A stretch of 64,000 nt of DNA. It comes from Marinobacterium aestuarii. Lineage in GTDB: Bacteria; Pseudomonadota; Gammaproteobacteria; Pseudomonadales; Balneatricaceae. Below, piece by piece: positions 48,484 to 57,777 of this stretch. Each line of letters begins with the position of its first letter. The first letter of the stretch is position 1. Both the position numbers and the translations under genes were made by a program. The stretch lies in the NCBI RefSeq assembly GCF_001651805.1, contig NZ_CP015839.1:3782001-3846000 (forward strand), given 5' to 3'. The notes under the pieces are model-generated. The model worked only from the letters and a program-made list of their open reading frames with translations. It did not search any database and was not told the origin of the DNA.

Positions 48484-49374
48484 ATGAAATCAGGCCTCCC
48501 ACCCTTGAATTGGCTCAAAACGTTCGAAGTTGCAGCACGACTGCTCAATTTCAGTGCAGCCGCGCGGGAACTCAACATGACACAGTCAGCGGTCAGCCAG
48601 CAGATCCGTCTGCTGGAACACCACCTGGACACACCGCTGTTCAACCGCAAGCACAGGCGGGTCTTCCTCACCCATAAAGGCCTGTCCTATCTCCCCATAG
48701 TGCAGAGTGCCATAAACGGCCTTAAGCGCAGTACGGCCGATATTTTCTCGCCCGTCTCCAGCGGCGTGCTCGTTATCGAAGTCAACATGGCCTTCGCCTG
48801 GGGCTGGCTGGCCCCCAGACTGAATAATTTCTGTACCCGCTATCCCGGTCTCAGGCTGGAGATCCGGCATTCAAACTGGGAATACGACTTTGACAAGGAA
48901 CCGGTCGATATTGCCATCAGACACGGCCGGGGCGGCTGGGCCGGGCAAACGAGCAGGCCCCTGCTGACGCCTCGCCTCAAGCCATACTGCGCCGCGTCCC
49001 TGTCCAGACTGGTGCATGAACCGATAGACCTGCTGTCATTACCCCTGATCGACGTAATCGGTAATCACCAGGGCTGGACAGACTGGTTCCTTAACGTGGG
49101 TGTCGATGACTCAGGCGCGCTCAAGCACAGAGTCGATAGCGTCGCCATGGCGATCAGCATGGCGCAGTCTGGCCTCGGAGTATTCCTGGGATATGAAGAC
49201 CTGATTAACACCATTGGCCTGCGCAACAAGCTGCACGCACCCTTCGATATCTGGATAGAGACGGAGGATAATTACCACCTGACCTACACCGAAGGACGCC
49301 CGCTATCCAGCGCAAGCAATGCCTTTATGGAATGGATAATCGATGAACTCGCATTCAGGCAGGAACCTGGCTGA
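48484..49374 (+). CDS. LysR-family regulator (GcvA-like)
   Basis: Encodes 296 residues. The N-terminal helix-turn-helix (FSAAARELNMTQSAVSQQIR region) starts directly after the GLPPLNWLKTFEVAAR block characteristic of GcvA-like regulators, so the start is well placed. It is divergent from the BCCT gene and probably regulates it or the carnitine genes. It is convergent with the metal ABC operon, 42 bases away. Confidence 0.9.
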   Translation: MKSGLPPLNWLKTFEVAARLLNFSAAARELNMTQSAVSQQIRLLEHHLDTPLFNRKHRRVFLTHKGLSYLPIVQSAINGLKRSTADIFSPVSSGVLVIEVNMAFAWGWLAPRLNNFCTRYPGLRLEIRHSNWEYDFDKEPVDIAIRHGRGGWAGQTSRPLLTPRLKPYCAASLSRLVHEPIDLLSLPLIDVIGNHQGWTDWFLNVGVDDSGALKHRVDSVAMAISMAQSGLGVFLGYEDLINTIGLRNKLHAPFDIWIETEDNYHLTYTEGRPLSSASNAFMEWIIDELAFRQEPG

Positions 49375-49416
49375 GTGACGTCCACTTAAGGCAACGGGAC
49401 TATCCCGATGCTGCTG

Positions 49417-50259
49417 TCATGTCCTTCGCGTTCTCAACAGACCGGTTTTGGGTGACAGCACGCATGCCAGTATGAACAGCGTCCCCTGCAGCACTATAAT
49501 CAGCGGCGCCGTCGCCGCATCTATATGAAAGCTGATCAGAGTCCCCAGCACGGAGCACGTGACGGAGACTGCCACGGCGATGATCAGCATCGACTGAAAT
49601 CGATTCACCAGCAGCAACGCCGTCGCCCCAGGCACGATCAGCATCGCGACCACCAGTATGACCCCCGCCGCCTTCAGTGAGGCTACAATCGTCAGGGCGA
49701 CCAGCAGCATAAAGCCCGACTGGATCAGGCGCACCGGCAACCCCGTCGCCTGGGCCTGAATCTCATCAAAGCAGTACAGCAGCAAATCCCGCCCCTTGAG
49801 CAGAATCACCACCAGCGTCAGCAAGGCGATCAGTGCGGTTTCACCAATCTCCTGCCAGCTGACCCCCAGCACATTGCCGAACAGCACATGCAGCAGATGT
49901 ATGTCCGACTCCACCTTGGTCAGTAACACCAGCCCAAAGGCAAACATGCCTGAGAACACGATCCCCATCACCGCATCTTCCCGCAGGCGGCTGTGCACTT
50001 TCAGATAGCTGGTGGCAAAGGCGCAGCCAGTACCGGCGGCAAAAGCGCCGAGGGCCAGGGGCAATCCAGCCAGATAGGCCAGCAGCAATCCCGGCAAGAC
50101 CGCATGGGAGATGGCGTCGCCCATCAGCGACCAGCCCTTGAGCACCAGAAAACAGGACAACACCGCGCAGACAGTCCCGACCAGGCAGGCGGCGATCAGG
50201 CCCCGCTGCATGAATTCGTACGCCAGTGGATCCAGCACCAGGGAAAAGAGCGTATTCAT
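49417..50259 (-). CDS. Mn/Fe ABC transporter permease (SitD/MntD-like)
   Basis: Encodes 280 residues with about eight transmembrane helices. The family block ALSCFLVLKGWSLMGDAISHAVLPG is near the N-terminus, with LRRT-rich ends. Paralogous to the preceding permease, with which it would form a heterodimeric channel. The ATG follows the upstream stop codon directly, with GGAGG six bases before it. Last gene of the four-gene operon. Confidence 0.88.
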   Translation of the reverse strand: MNTLFSLVLDPLAYEFMQRGLIAACLVGTVCAVLSCFLVLKGWSLMGDAISHAVLPGLLLAYLAGLPLALGAFAAGTGCAFATSYLKVHSRLREDAVMGIVFSGMFAFGLVLLTKVESDIHLLHVLFGNVLGVSWQEIGETALIALLTLVVILLKGRDLLLYCFDEIQAQATGLPVRLIQSGFMLLVALTIVASLKAAGVILVVAMLIVPGATALLLVNRFQSMLIIAVAVSVTCSVLGTLISFHIDAATAPLIIVLQGTLFILACVLSPKTGLLRTRRT

Positions 50260-51117
50260 TCAGACCTCCACCGGATTGCGGCGAGCACGGCGGCGCTGGG
50301 CCAGCCGGCCATGTTTCGGTGCCAGCAGGAAAACGAGGACAAATATCAGCGTTTGCAGCATGACGATAATGCCGCCGGTGGCGCCATCCAGATAGTAACT
50401 GAGGTAAGCCCCGACCGCGCTCGTCCCGCCCCCCAGGGCCATGGCGATCAGTATCAGCCGGCCAAAGCGGTCGGTCAGCAGGTAGGCCGTCGCCCCCGGC
50501 GTCACCACCATGGCGATCACCAGACAGGCGCCCACGGTCTGCAGCGCCGCCACCGTCGTCGCGCTGAGCAGAGTGAAGAACAGGATATGCAGACCGGTTA
50601 CAGGCAAGCCGACGCTGGCCGCGTGACTGGCATCAAAGAATACCACCTTGAGATCCTGCCACTTCAACGCCAGGATCGTCAGGGAAACGGCAGCAATGAT
50701 AACGACCTGAAGCAGGTCTTCATCGCTGATGGCGAGAATATTGCCCAGAATGATGCTCTGGACGTTCACAGAGGTCGGATTGAGGGACAGGATCAGCAGA
50801 CCGGCGGCAAAAAAACTGCTGTATACCACCCCGATCACCGCATCCTCGCGCAGCCGGGTGCGCTGGCGCAGCAGAGCCATAGTCACGGCAGCCAGCATGC
50901 CCGCGACTAAGGCACCGAGCGCGTAAGGCAGCGCCAGCGCATAGGCCAGCGCCACACCCGGCACAACCGCATGTGCCAGCGCATCCCCCATCAGCGACCA
51001 GCCCTTGAGTATCAAAAAAGACGACAGAAAGGCACACACGGCTCCGACCAGGGCGCTCACCCAGATGGCGCGGCCCATGTATTCGTAGCCCAGGGGTTGC
51101 AGCAGCAATTCCAGCAT
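50260..51117 (-). CDS. Mn/Fe ABC transporter permease (SitC/MntC-like)
   Basis: Encodes 285 residues with about eight helices and the block LSSFLILKGWSLMGDALAHAVVPG shared with the next gene. It begins one base after the ATPase stop codon. Inner membrane subunit of the metal importer. Confidence 0.88.
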   Translation of the reverse strand: MLELLLQPLGYEYMGRAIWVSALVGAVCAFLSSFLILKGWSLMGDALAHAVVPGVALAYALALPYALGALVAGMLAAVTMALLRQRTRLREDAVIGVVYSSFFAAGLLILSLNPTSVNVQSIILGNILAISDEDLLQVVIIAAVSLTILALKWQDLKVVFFDASHAASVGLPVTGLHILFFTLLSATTVAALQTVGACLVIAMVVTPGATAYLLTDRFGRLILIAMALGGGTSAVGAYLSYYLDGATGGIIVMLQTLIFVLVFLLAPKHGRLAQRRRARRNPVEV

Positions 51118-51118
51118 C

Positions 51119-51964
51119 TCAGTAGCCCCCGCGGGACAGCGCCGCAGCGGCGGTCATGCCCGGGCTTGGCGATAACCGGGGTAAAGTGCACTCACGCTCC
51201 TGCGTTTCCAGCGACAGGTTCGGCAGGGTGCCGCCAAACACCCGTATCAGGTTCTCACGGGTAAAAACTTCCGCCGTCGGCCCCGCCGCCACCAGGGTGC
51301 GATTTAGCAGAATTACCTGGTCGCAATACTCCGGCACGCTGCCAAGGTTATGGGTCGAGACCAGCAACAGATGCCCGTCGTCACGCAAGGCCTGCAGCAA
51401 CTCGATAATGGCTTTTTCCGTGTTGATGTCGACGCCGGTAAAAGGCTCGTCCAGCAGGATAATCCGGCCGCCCTGCGCCAGCGCCCGGGCCATAAACACG
51501 CGTTTTCTCTGCCCTCCGCTCAGCTCGCCGATCTGGCGCTTGCGGTACTCGAACATGCCGACACGATCAAGCGCTGCATCGACACGCAAGCGATCCTCGC
51601 GCGATGCGCGGCGCAGAAAGCCCATGTGCCCGTAACGCCCCATCATGACGACGTCGTCCACCAGTACCGGAAAGTCCCAGTCCACCTCCTCGCTTTGGGG
51701 CACGTAGGACACCAGGTTCATTTTCAGTGCCCGTCGAATCTCCTGACCATTGAGAGTAATGGCGCCCTGGGTCGGTTTCAGGAAGCCCATGATGGACTTG
51801 AACAGCGTCGACTTGCCGCAGCCGTTGGTACCGACCAGACCACAGAGAGTCCCCGACCCAAGCTCGAAACTGACACTATCAAGCGCTCGCTGACCATTGG
51901 CGTACTGCACCGACAGATCCCGTACCTGAATCAGCGCCGCATTCTTATTCTTGTTGTTATTCAT
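51119..51964 (-). CDS. Mn/Fe ABC transporter ATP-binding protein (SitB/MntB-like)
   Basis: Encodes 281 residues. Walker A GTNGCGKS (45-52), signature LSGGQRKRV (148-156), Walker B RIILLDEP (167-174) and the switch His in STHNLG. It powers the two following permeases. It begins 50 bases after the binding-protein gene. Confidence 0.92.
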   Translation of the reverse strand: MNNNKNKNAALIQVRDLSVQYANGQRALDSVSFELGSGTLCGLVGTNGCGKSTLFKSIMGFLKPTQGAITLNGQEIRRALKMNLVSYVPQSEEVDWDFPVLVDDVVMMGRYGHMGFLRRASREDRLRVDAALDRVGMFEYRKRQIGELSGGQRKRVFMARALAQGGRIILLDEPFTGVDINTEKAIIELLQALRDDGHLLLVSTHNLGSVPEYCDQVILLNRTLVAAGPTAEVFTRENLIRVFGGTLPNLSLETQERECTLPRLSPSPGMTAAAALSRGGY

Positions 51965-52014
51965 CGAGTCACACCCCGTTGTTGTTTGACAGAAACAGCG
52001 TCACCGCGCGGGTC

Positions 52015-52941
52015 TTATTCGTTCAGAAAGCCATCGACGATGGTGTTTAACGTGACCTCCAGCAAGTCGATATAGCTGGGCACCGGGCCATCCTTCTGGC
52101 TCAGGGAATCAACATAGAGCACGCCGCCGTAGCGAATGCCGGTTTCCCGCGCCACCTGGCGGGCCGGACGATCAGAAATGGTGCTTTCGCTGAAGATCAC
52201 CGGTATGCCCTGGCGTCGGACCCTGTCGATCACCCGGCGAATCTGTTGCGGCGTTCCCTGCTGCTCGGCGTTGACAGGCCAAAGGTAGACTTCCTTCATG
52301 TCCAGATCCCGAGCCAGATAACTGAAGGCCCCCTCGCTCGTCAGCAACCAGCGTTGCTGCGGCGCGACGGCCGCCATGCGCTGTTTCAACGCCTTTCCCA
52401 GAGCCGCAATCCGGATCGAATAGGCGGAGGCGTTGGCGTTGTAGACAGCGGCATTGTCCGGGTCATGTTGCACCAGCGCCTGGCGAATATTGTCGACGTA
52501 GATAAGCCCATTGGACGCCGACATCCAGGCATGAGGGTTGGGTTTGCCATCATAGGGGCCGGCGTAGATCGACAGCGGCACAATGCCATCGGTAACCAGC
52601 ACACTCGGCACCGCCCTGACGTCCTGCAAAAAGCGCTCAAACCAGCGTTCGAGATTCATGCCATTCCAGAGAATCAGGTCGGCCGACTGCGCCCGGACTA
52701 TATCCTGGGGGGTCGGCTGATAATCGTGAATCTCCGCACCAGGCTTGGTAATCGAATGGACGACAGCTGCATTGCCCGCAACATTGGCCGCTATATCGGC
52801 AATGACGGTGAAGGTTGTCACCACCTGCAGGCGCGTATCCTGCGCTTCAGCCGCCACCACAGGCGTCTGTGCAACGGGCAGCAGCGCCAGGATTAGCAGA
52901 CGGCAGCCTGTTTTAATGCGACGAAAGCGATTTCGTTTCAT
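52015..52941 (-). CDS. Periplasmic Mn/Fe-binding protein (SitA/MntA-like)
   Basis: Encodes 308 residues of the cluster-9 (ZnuA/SitA) solute-binding family. A signal peptide lies at about 1-31 (LLILALLPVAQTPVVAAEA). Metal ligands H72 (EIHDYQP), H137 (NPHAW), E203 (TSEGAF) and D278 (YVDSLS) are all present. The third ligand is Glu and there is no His-rich loop, which favours Mn2+ or Fe2+ over Zn2+. GGAG six bases upstream supports the start. First gene of the operon; a small palindrome lies 60 bases upstream. Confidence 0.92.
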   Translation of the reverse strand: MKRNRFRRIKTGCRLLILALLPVAQTPVVAAEAQDTRLQVVTTFTVIADIAANVAGNAAVVHSITKPGAEIHDYQPTPQDIVRAQSADLILWNGMNLERWFERFLQDVRAVPSVLVTDGIVPLSIYAGPYDGKPNPHAWMSASNGLIYVDNIRQALVQHDPDNAAVYNANASAYSIRIAALGKALKQRMAAVAPQQRWLLTSEGAFSYLARDLDMKEVYLWPVNAEQQGTPQQIRRVIDRVRRQGIPVIFSESTISDRPARQVARETGIRYGGVLYVDSLSQKDGPVPSYIDLLEVTLNTIVDGFLNE

Positions 52942-53315
52942 GCGAGTCTCCGTTGACCTGGTACAAGGCTATGACGGCGCACTCTACTCCCGGAAATTAA
53001 ATCGCTAAAGCGAATTATTAGAATCAATACAATCCGATTTATTTATTAAATAAGCGTCGTAATACAGTCCAGCAGCAATAACAGAAGACGGGTTTCAGCG
53101 AAGGGAAAACTCAATAATTCAATCACTTTTACCGATTGATACAACAACTATAAATCGCTATTTGTTCATTTAGTGCTTCGGTAACATGGCGCTATTGCCT
53201 GACCCCCTTGCCAGCAGGCAGCGCACATAACTCGGCCGCAAGGGCCCCAGGCCCCGAAACCAACGCCATCAGATGGTGGGATTTAATTCAAACGCGACTC
53301 GTACGGGAATACACA
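52942..53315. other. Divergent intergenic region, metal operon and aldehyde dehydrogenase
   Basis: 374 bases, AT-rich between 53000 and 53180, with no supported gene. It must contain both promoters and any metal or betaine-responsive operators. A 12-base palindrome occurs at 53002-53013. Confidence 0.5.
53002..53013. promoter_or_regulatory. Candidate operator for the metal operon
   Basis: TCGCTAAAGCGA, a perfect palindrome inside AT-rich flanks, 61 bases upstream of the SitA-like start. Position and symmetry fit a repressor site such as that of MntR, Mur or Fur, but it does not match a consensus I can quote. Confidence 0.35.
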
Positions 53316-54779
53316 ATGCCAAGCCTCACCGAACAGAAGAGCTACGTCGACGGCCGTTATATCGACGACGTCGATGCCGAGCGATTCGAAACCCGTAACC
53401 CGGCAACCGGCGAGCTTATCTGCACCGTGCAGCAGGCCAGCGAGAGCGTGCTCGAACTCGCCATCGAGAGTGCCCGGCAGGGGCAAACGGACTGGGCCGC
53501 GCTCAAGGGCAGTGAACGGGGCCGCATTCTCAAGCGCGCAGCCGATATCCTGCGCAGCCGCAATGACGAACTGGCACGACTCGAAGTCATGGACACGGGC
53601 AAGCCCATCCAGGAAGCACTGGCGGTGGATATCCATAGCGGGGCCGATGCCATCGAGTACTACGCCGGCGTCGCACCCAGCCTGCACGGTGATCATTACG
53701 ACCTCGGCGGCTCCTTCGCGTTCACACGCAGGGAGCCCCTGGGGCTCTGCGCTGGCATAGGCGCCTGGAACTATCCCATCCAGATCGCCAGCTGGAAATC
53801 AGCCCCAGCCCTGGCCTGCGGCAACGCCATGATCTACAAACCGTCGGAAATGACGCCGCTGACGGCCCTGAAACTGGCGGAAATCTACACCGAAGCCGGT
53901 GTCCCGCCCGGTGTTTTCAATGTCGTGCAGGGGGATGCCCGCGTCGGCCAATGGCTGACAAGCCACCGGAGCATCAGCAAGGTATCGCTGACCGGTGATG
54001 TCGCAACCGGACGCAAGGTGATGGCCGCCGCCGCTGCAACGCTCAAACATGTCACTTTGGAGCTCGGCGGCAAGTCACCGCTGATCATTTTTGCCGATGC
54101 AGATCTCGACGACGCCGTGTCCGCCGCACTGATGGCCAACTTCTACACCCAGGGCGAAATTTGCAGCAATGGCACCCGGGTGTTCGTCGCGCGCAGCATA
54201 GAGCAGGATTTTCTGGAACGCCTGGTCGCCCGCACCCGCAAGATGGTCATTGGCGACCCGATGAGCCCGAACACCCATGTCGGCGCCCTGATATCCGAAG
54301 CCCACATGCACAAGGTGCTCGGTCATATAGAAAACGGCAAAAATGCCGGCGCCGAACTGCTCCTGGGCGGCCGTCGCCATATGGCAAACGGCTGTGACCG
54401 GGGCTATTTCGTCGAACCAACCATCTTCGCCCGGTGCCGCGACGACATGAGCATAGTGCAGCAGGAGATATTCGGCCCGGTGATGTCCGTGCTCGCCTTT
54501 GATGGCGAACAGGAAGTCATCGCACGGGCCAACGATACCGAATACGGCCTGGCAGCCGGCGTCTTTACCCGCGACCTGCAGCGCGCCCACCGTGTTGTGG
54601 CCCAACTCAAGGCCGGCACCTGCTGGATTAACAATTACAACATCACGCCGATTGAAATGCCCTTTGGCGGCTACAAGCAATCGGGGCTTGGCCGGGAAAA
54701 CAGCCTGGCGGCCATAGAGCACTACACTCAGCTAAAGAGTGTTTACGTCGAGATGGGCAGGGTCGAGGCGCCCTACTGA
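53316..54779 (+). CDS. ALDH9-like 4-trimethylaminobutyraldehyde / betaine aldehyde dehydrogenase
   Basis: Encodes 487 residues. Catalytic residues N152 (WNYP), K175 (YKPSE), E249 (LELGGKSP) and C283 (GEICSNGTR) are intact. The C-terminus [20 protein letters not shown] and YVEMG closely resembles ALDH9 (trimethylaminobutyraldehyde dehydrogenase), whereas BetB proteins have WGESPAEMPVGG there. It should oxidise 4-trimethylaminobutyraldehyde to gamma-butyrobetaine, and probably also betaine aldehyde. The ATG at 53316 (GGGA upstream) matches the family start; the frame is open further upstream. Followed by the gamma-butyrobetaine dioxygenase, the next pathway step. Confidence 0.88.
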   Translation: MPSLTEQKSYVDGRYIDDVDAERFETRNPATGELICTVQQASESVLELAIESARQGQTDWAALKGSERGRILKRAADILRSRNDELARLEVMDTGKPIQEALAVDIHSGADAIEYYAGVAPSLHGDHYDLGGSFAFTRREPLGLCAGIGAWNYPIQIASWKSAPALACGNAMIYKPSEMTPLTALKLAEIYTEAGVPPGVFNVVQGDARVGQWLTSHRSISKVSLTGDVATGRKVMAAAAATLKHVTLELGGKSPLIIFADADLDDAVSAALMANFYTQGEICSNGTRVFVARSIEQDFLERLVARTRKMVIGDPMSPNTHVGALISEAHMHKVLGHIENGKNAGAELLLGGRRHMANGCDRGYFVEPTIFARCRDDMSIVQQEIFGPVMSVLAFDGEQEVIARANDTEYGLAAGVFTRDLQRAHRVVAQLKAGTCWINNYNITPIEMPFGGYKQSGLGRENSLAAIEHYTQLKSVYVEMGRVEAPY

Positions 54780-54865
54780 TAACCTGGCGATGACATAGGC
54801 CTTGCGGTCCTGTGACATCATGACCCTTGATTATCGTGCTTGAAAAACCGCCAGCGTTTCGTAAA

Positions 54866-54886
54866 AGCCCCTGATATTCAGGGGCT
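54866..54886. terminator. Stem-loop after the aldehyde dehydrogenase gene
   Basis: AGCCCCTGA (54866-54874) pairs with TCAGGGGCT (54878-54886) around TAT, 87 bases past the stop. The T-run (complement of AAAA) is on the minus-strand side, so termination in the plus direction may be weak and read-through into the dioxygenase gene is possible. Confidence 0.55.
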
Positions 54887-55020
54887 CGCGTTAAACCCCT
54901 GCTGCAAAGACCAAATGCAGAGGGGTAAATTATAAAAAATAATGAAAGTACCTGAATAGTTCCAAACACCACACGCAAACCCTGTAACCAGAAAATTTGA
55001 GCTTAAACGAGACCGACGCC

Positions 55021-56187
55021 ATGACAACAGCAGCAGTGGAAGGACCGGAATCCTCTGACACCATCGGTATTCAGGACCATTACCTGGACGAACAGGTATT
55101 GCATATCACCTGGTCCGACGGCAAACGCTCCAAGTACCATTACCTGTGGTTGCGCGACAACTGCTCCAGTGCCTTTCACGCCATTACCGAAGAGCGCACA
55201 TTCGACCTGCTGAGTGTCAGCGATGATATAAGGCCCACCGCGGTCAGCATCGACGGTGACAAGCTGCATATCGACTGGTCCGAAGGCGACCATCGCAGCA
55301 GCTACAGTTTCGACTGGCTGCGCAAGTACGCCTACTCGGTGGATTTCGCGCAGGACCGCTCCGGCCGCGTCGAGAGCTGGGACAAGCGCTTTGTCGACGT
55401 TATCCCCCAGGGTGAGCATGAAGCCATCATGCACAGCGACGCCGCATTACTGACATGGATGGAAGACCTGGCCCGCTACGGCCTGGCGCTGGTGCGCAAT
55501 ATGCCGGCGACGAACGAAGCCGTGGTCGAGACTGCCGAACGCATTGGCTACCTCAGGCGCACCAATTTCGGCCTCACCTTCGACGTCCGCTCAGTGCCCA
55601 AACCCAGCAACCAGGCCTACACCGCCGACGCGCTGCCACTGCACACAGACCTGCCCAACCACGAGACACCGCCGGGCTACCAGTTTCTGCATTGCCTGAA
55701 CAACGAGAGCAGCGGAGGCGAATCCATCTTCGTCGATGGCTTCCGTGTGCTTGAGGACATTCGTGTAAACGCGCCTGAGGCCTTCGAACTGCTGGCAAAC
55801 CAGCAGATCCCCTTCCGTTTTCATGATGATGACTACGATATCCGCGAGCACAGACCCGTCATCAGCCTGAACTACCTGGGTGAAGTAACCGAGCTCAAGT
55901 ACAACGCGCACCTGGCGGACATCTTCGATCTGCCCGAAGACGTAATGCACGAGTACTACCTGGCCTACCGCCTGCTCATGCGCCAGCTGCGCGATCCCCG
56001 CTACATGATCCAGCTGCGCCTCGGTGGAGGTGACATGGTCGTATTCGACAACCGCCGCGTATTGCACGGCCGCCGCCAGTTCGACCCCAGTACCGGCCTG
56101 CGCCACCTGCGCGGCACCTACGTCGACCGCACCGAGTTCAGAAGCCGCCTGCGCGTACTGCGACGTACCCAGGGACAGGGGAACTGA
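55021..56187 (+). CDS. Gamma-butyrobetaine dioxygenase (2-oxoglutarate/Fe(II))
   Basis: Encodes 388 residues: an N-terminal DUF971/GBBH-N domain (about 15-105) and a TauD/TfdA-like catalytic domain. The iron triad is H208-x-D210 (LPLHTDLP) and H349 (RRVLHGRRQF), with a 2-oxoglutarate-binding Arg downstream. It hydroxylates gamma-butyrobetaine to L-carnitine. In the GBBH-N zinc site the usual Cys cluster is reduced to one Cys (LWLRDNCSSAFH), so the zinc is probably absent. The ATG at 55021 is preferred over a TTG 24 bases upstream, which has no better ribosome binding site. Confidence 0.88.
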   Translation: MTTAAVEGPESSDTIGIQDHYLDEQVLHITWSDGKRSKYHYLWLRDNCSSAFHAITEERTFDLLSVSDDIRPTAVSIDGDKLHIDWSEGDHRSSYSFDWLRKYAYSVDFAQDRSGRVESWDKRFVDVIPQGEHEAIMHSDAALLTWMEDLARYGLALVRNMPATNEAVVETAERIGYLRRTNFGLTFDVRSVPKPSNQAYTADALPLHTDLPNHETPPGYQFLHCLNNESSGGESIFVDGFRVLEDIRVNAPEAFELLANQQIPFRFHDDDYDIREHRPVISLNYLGEVTELKYNAHLADIFDLPEDVMHEYYLAYRLLMRQLRDPRYMIQLRLGGGDMVVFDNRRVLHGRRQFDPSTGLRHLRGTYVDRTEFRSRLRVLRRTQGQGN

Positions 56188-56240
56188 AAACAGAAGACTT
56201 TCGATTTTTAATTTTTTGACATTTACCAGGCGAACGAGAC

Positions 56241-56271
56241 ACCCTGAGGCTGATGACGGCAGCCTTGGGGT
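56241..56271. terminator. Stem-loop after the dioxygenase gene
   Basis: ACCCTGAGGCTG (56241-56252) pairs with CAGCCTTGGGGT (56260-56271), 12 bp with G-U pairs, loop of seven. No T-run follows, so it is only a probable terminator. Confidence 0.55.
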
Positions 56272-56374
56272 GGCTCTGTGAAGTTGCTGCCACTCACTGT
56301 GAGCTGATCCGTCATGTTGAGCGAGGAGTACACTTCAGTCCGCCGTTTGGCGGTCTGCGAATACATAGTCCTGA

Positions 56375-56635
56375 TCAGTTATCGATATAGGCTTTAACAG
56401 CGCGTCCTTCAAAGTACATCTTCCCTTTCGTCACACGATTCAGGGCCGGCGGATTCTTCCCCTTCAGCGGCAGGTTATGCTGCACCGCATGTTTCAACTC
56501 GGTGATCCTGACGCCCAGGACACAGGCAACCTCTTCGATAGACAGCATACGGTCCCAGTAGCTTGATGCCTGGCTGTTATGCCAGCCAACGCTACCAGTG
56601 ACGGCCCATGACTTCGACGATGTATCCTGTGTCAT
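56375..56635 (-). CDS. Small helix-turn-helix-like protein
   Basis: Encodes 86 residues. MLSIEEVACVLGVRITELKHAV resembles an AlpA/MerR-type helix-turn-helix, followed by a basic loop and AVKAYIDN. The family is not recognised with certainty. It stands alone between the dioxygenase gene and tRNA-Pro, a place where integrated elements and their excisionase-like regulators are often found, but no integrase is nearby. No clear ribosome binding site. Confidence 0.5.
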   Translation of the reverse strand: MTQDTSSKSWAVTGSVGWHNSQASSYWDRMLSIEEVACVLGVRITELKHAVQHNLPLKGKNPPALNRVTKGKMYFEGRAVKAYIDN

Positions 56636-56914
56636 TTCAATTTCCTGTGAACTGATGGCGAAGCATCATTGTACCTACCGCAGATGTGCTATCCAGGCTC
56701 AGTAGTGGAACTAGCCTGATTACTGATACTCTGCTTGATAGCTCGATTTAACTCGAATCCAATGAGGCCGCGCAGGTTATCGTTGTAGTATGACTAGATG
56801 CACTCAGGCCGAGGTATCGCAGGAATATTGATCAGGTAGTGTATGGCTAGGGAAAGCAATGCGAATAGCAAATTTCAATTGGCAACCTTAATCACCAAAA
56901 CCCAGATACAACAA

Positions 56915-56941
56915 AGGCCGGATGCTTTCGCAAACCGGCCT
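56915..56941 (-). terminator. Terminator after tRNA-Pro
   Basis: On the minus strand AGGCCGG pairs with CCGGCCT around a 13-base loop, 16 bases past the tRNA-Pro 3' end, followed by TTGTTGT. Confidence 0.7.
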
Positions 56942-56956
56942 CTGTCTTTTGAATGT

Positions 56957-57034
<78 letters not shown>

Positions 57035-57117
57035 CTGTACCTGAACTGCGGCAATTGCTGCTGCGTTTCAAGTGGTGGGTAATATACCCTAAGGTTTTGA
57101 TACTGTGAAGTTTTTTC

Positions 57118-57477
57118 TTAAAAACTTTTCAAGGTACCGAGCAGTTCTTCAAGTTCGGTAATGGTCTGGCGCACCAGCTGCTTGTAGCGGGCGGCGTCAT
57201 CCCCTGCCTGCTCACCGGAAAGCCACTGACGGGCACCACTGATGGTGTAGCCCTGTTCGTGCAGCAGGCTGCGTATCTGGCGGATCACCAGTACATCCTG
57301 GCGCTGGTAGTAGCGGCGGTTGCTGCGCTTGACCGGGCTGATCTGGTCGAATTCCTGTTCCCAGTAACGCAAGACATGGGTCTTGAGGTCGCAGAGTTTT
57401 GCTACCTCGCCGATGGTGAAATAACGTTTGTTGGGAATGGGCTCCAGCCGGGGGTTACTCGGCCCGGCTGTCGGCAT
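57118..57477 (-). CDS. MerR-family regulator
   Basis: Encodes 119 residues: winged HTH ([22 protein letters not shown]) with the wing NRRYYQRQD and a short helical tail. It overlaps the end of ihfA by 23 bases, a conserved arrangement in Pseudomonas and relatives. The effector region is short and lacks Cys ligands, so no metal sensing is expected. Its target is unknown. Confidence 0.92.
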   Translation of the reverse strand: MPTAGPSNPRLEPIPNKRYFTIGEVAKLCDLKTHVLRYWEQEFDQISPVKRSNRRYYQRQDVLVIRQIRSLLHEQGYTISGARQWLSGEQAGDDAARYKQLVRQTITELEELLGTLKSF

Positions 57478-57760
57478 AGGTATCTACTCGATCCTTGAGT
57501 TTCTGGCCCGGACGAAAGGTCACTACCCGCCGTGCGCAGATAGGGACCTCTTCACCGGTTTTGGGGTTGCGGCCGGGCCGCTGTCGCTTGTCGCGAAGGT
57601 CGAAGTTGCCGAAACCCGACAGCTTCACCTGCTCATTTGACGCCAGACTGGCACGAATCTCGTCAAAGAAGGATTCGACCATTTCCTTGGCTTCACGCTT
57701 GTTAAGACCGAGCTCTTCGTTCAAACGCTCTGCCATTTCAGCTTTTGTCAAAGAGCCCAT
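57455..57760 (-). CDS. ihfA: Integration host factor subunit alpha
   Basis: 101 residues, [13 protein letters not shown]...; the DNA-intercalating arm [10 protein letters not shown] and [14 protein letters not shown] match IhfA closely. It pairs with IhfB to bend DNA in replication, recombination and transcription. The ATG at 57760 has GAGG eight to nine bases upstream and matches family starts; another ATG at 57778 overlaps the pheT stop (TAATG). Cotranscribed after pheT as in other gammaproteobacteria. Confidence 0.96.
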   Translation of the reverse strand: MGSLTKAEMAERLNEELGLNKREAKEMVESFFDEIRASLASNEQVKLSGFGNFDLRDKRQRPGRNPKTGEEVPICARRVVTFRPGQKLKDRVDTYADSRAE

Positions 57761-57777
57761 GCCTTTCACCTCTGTCA

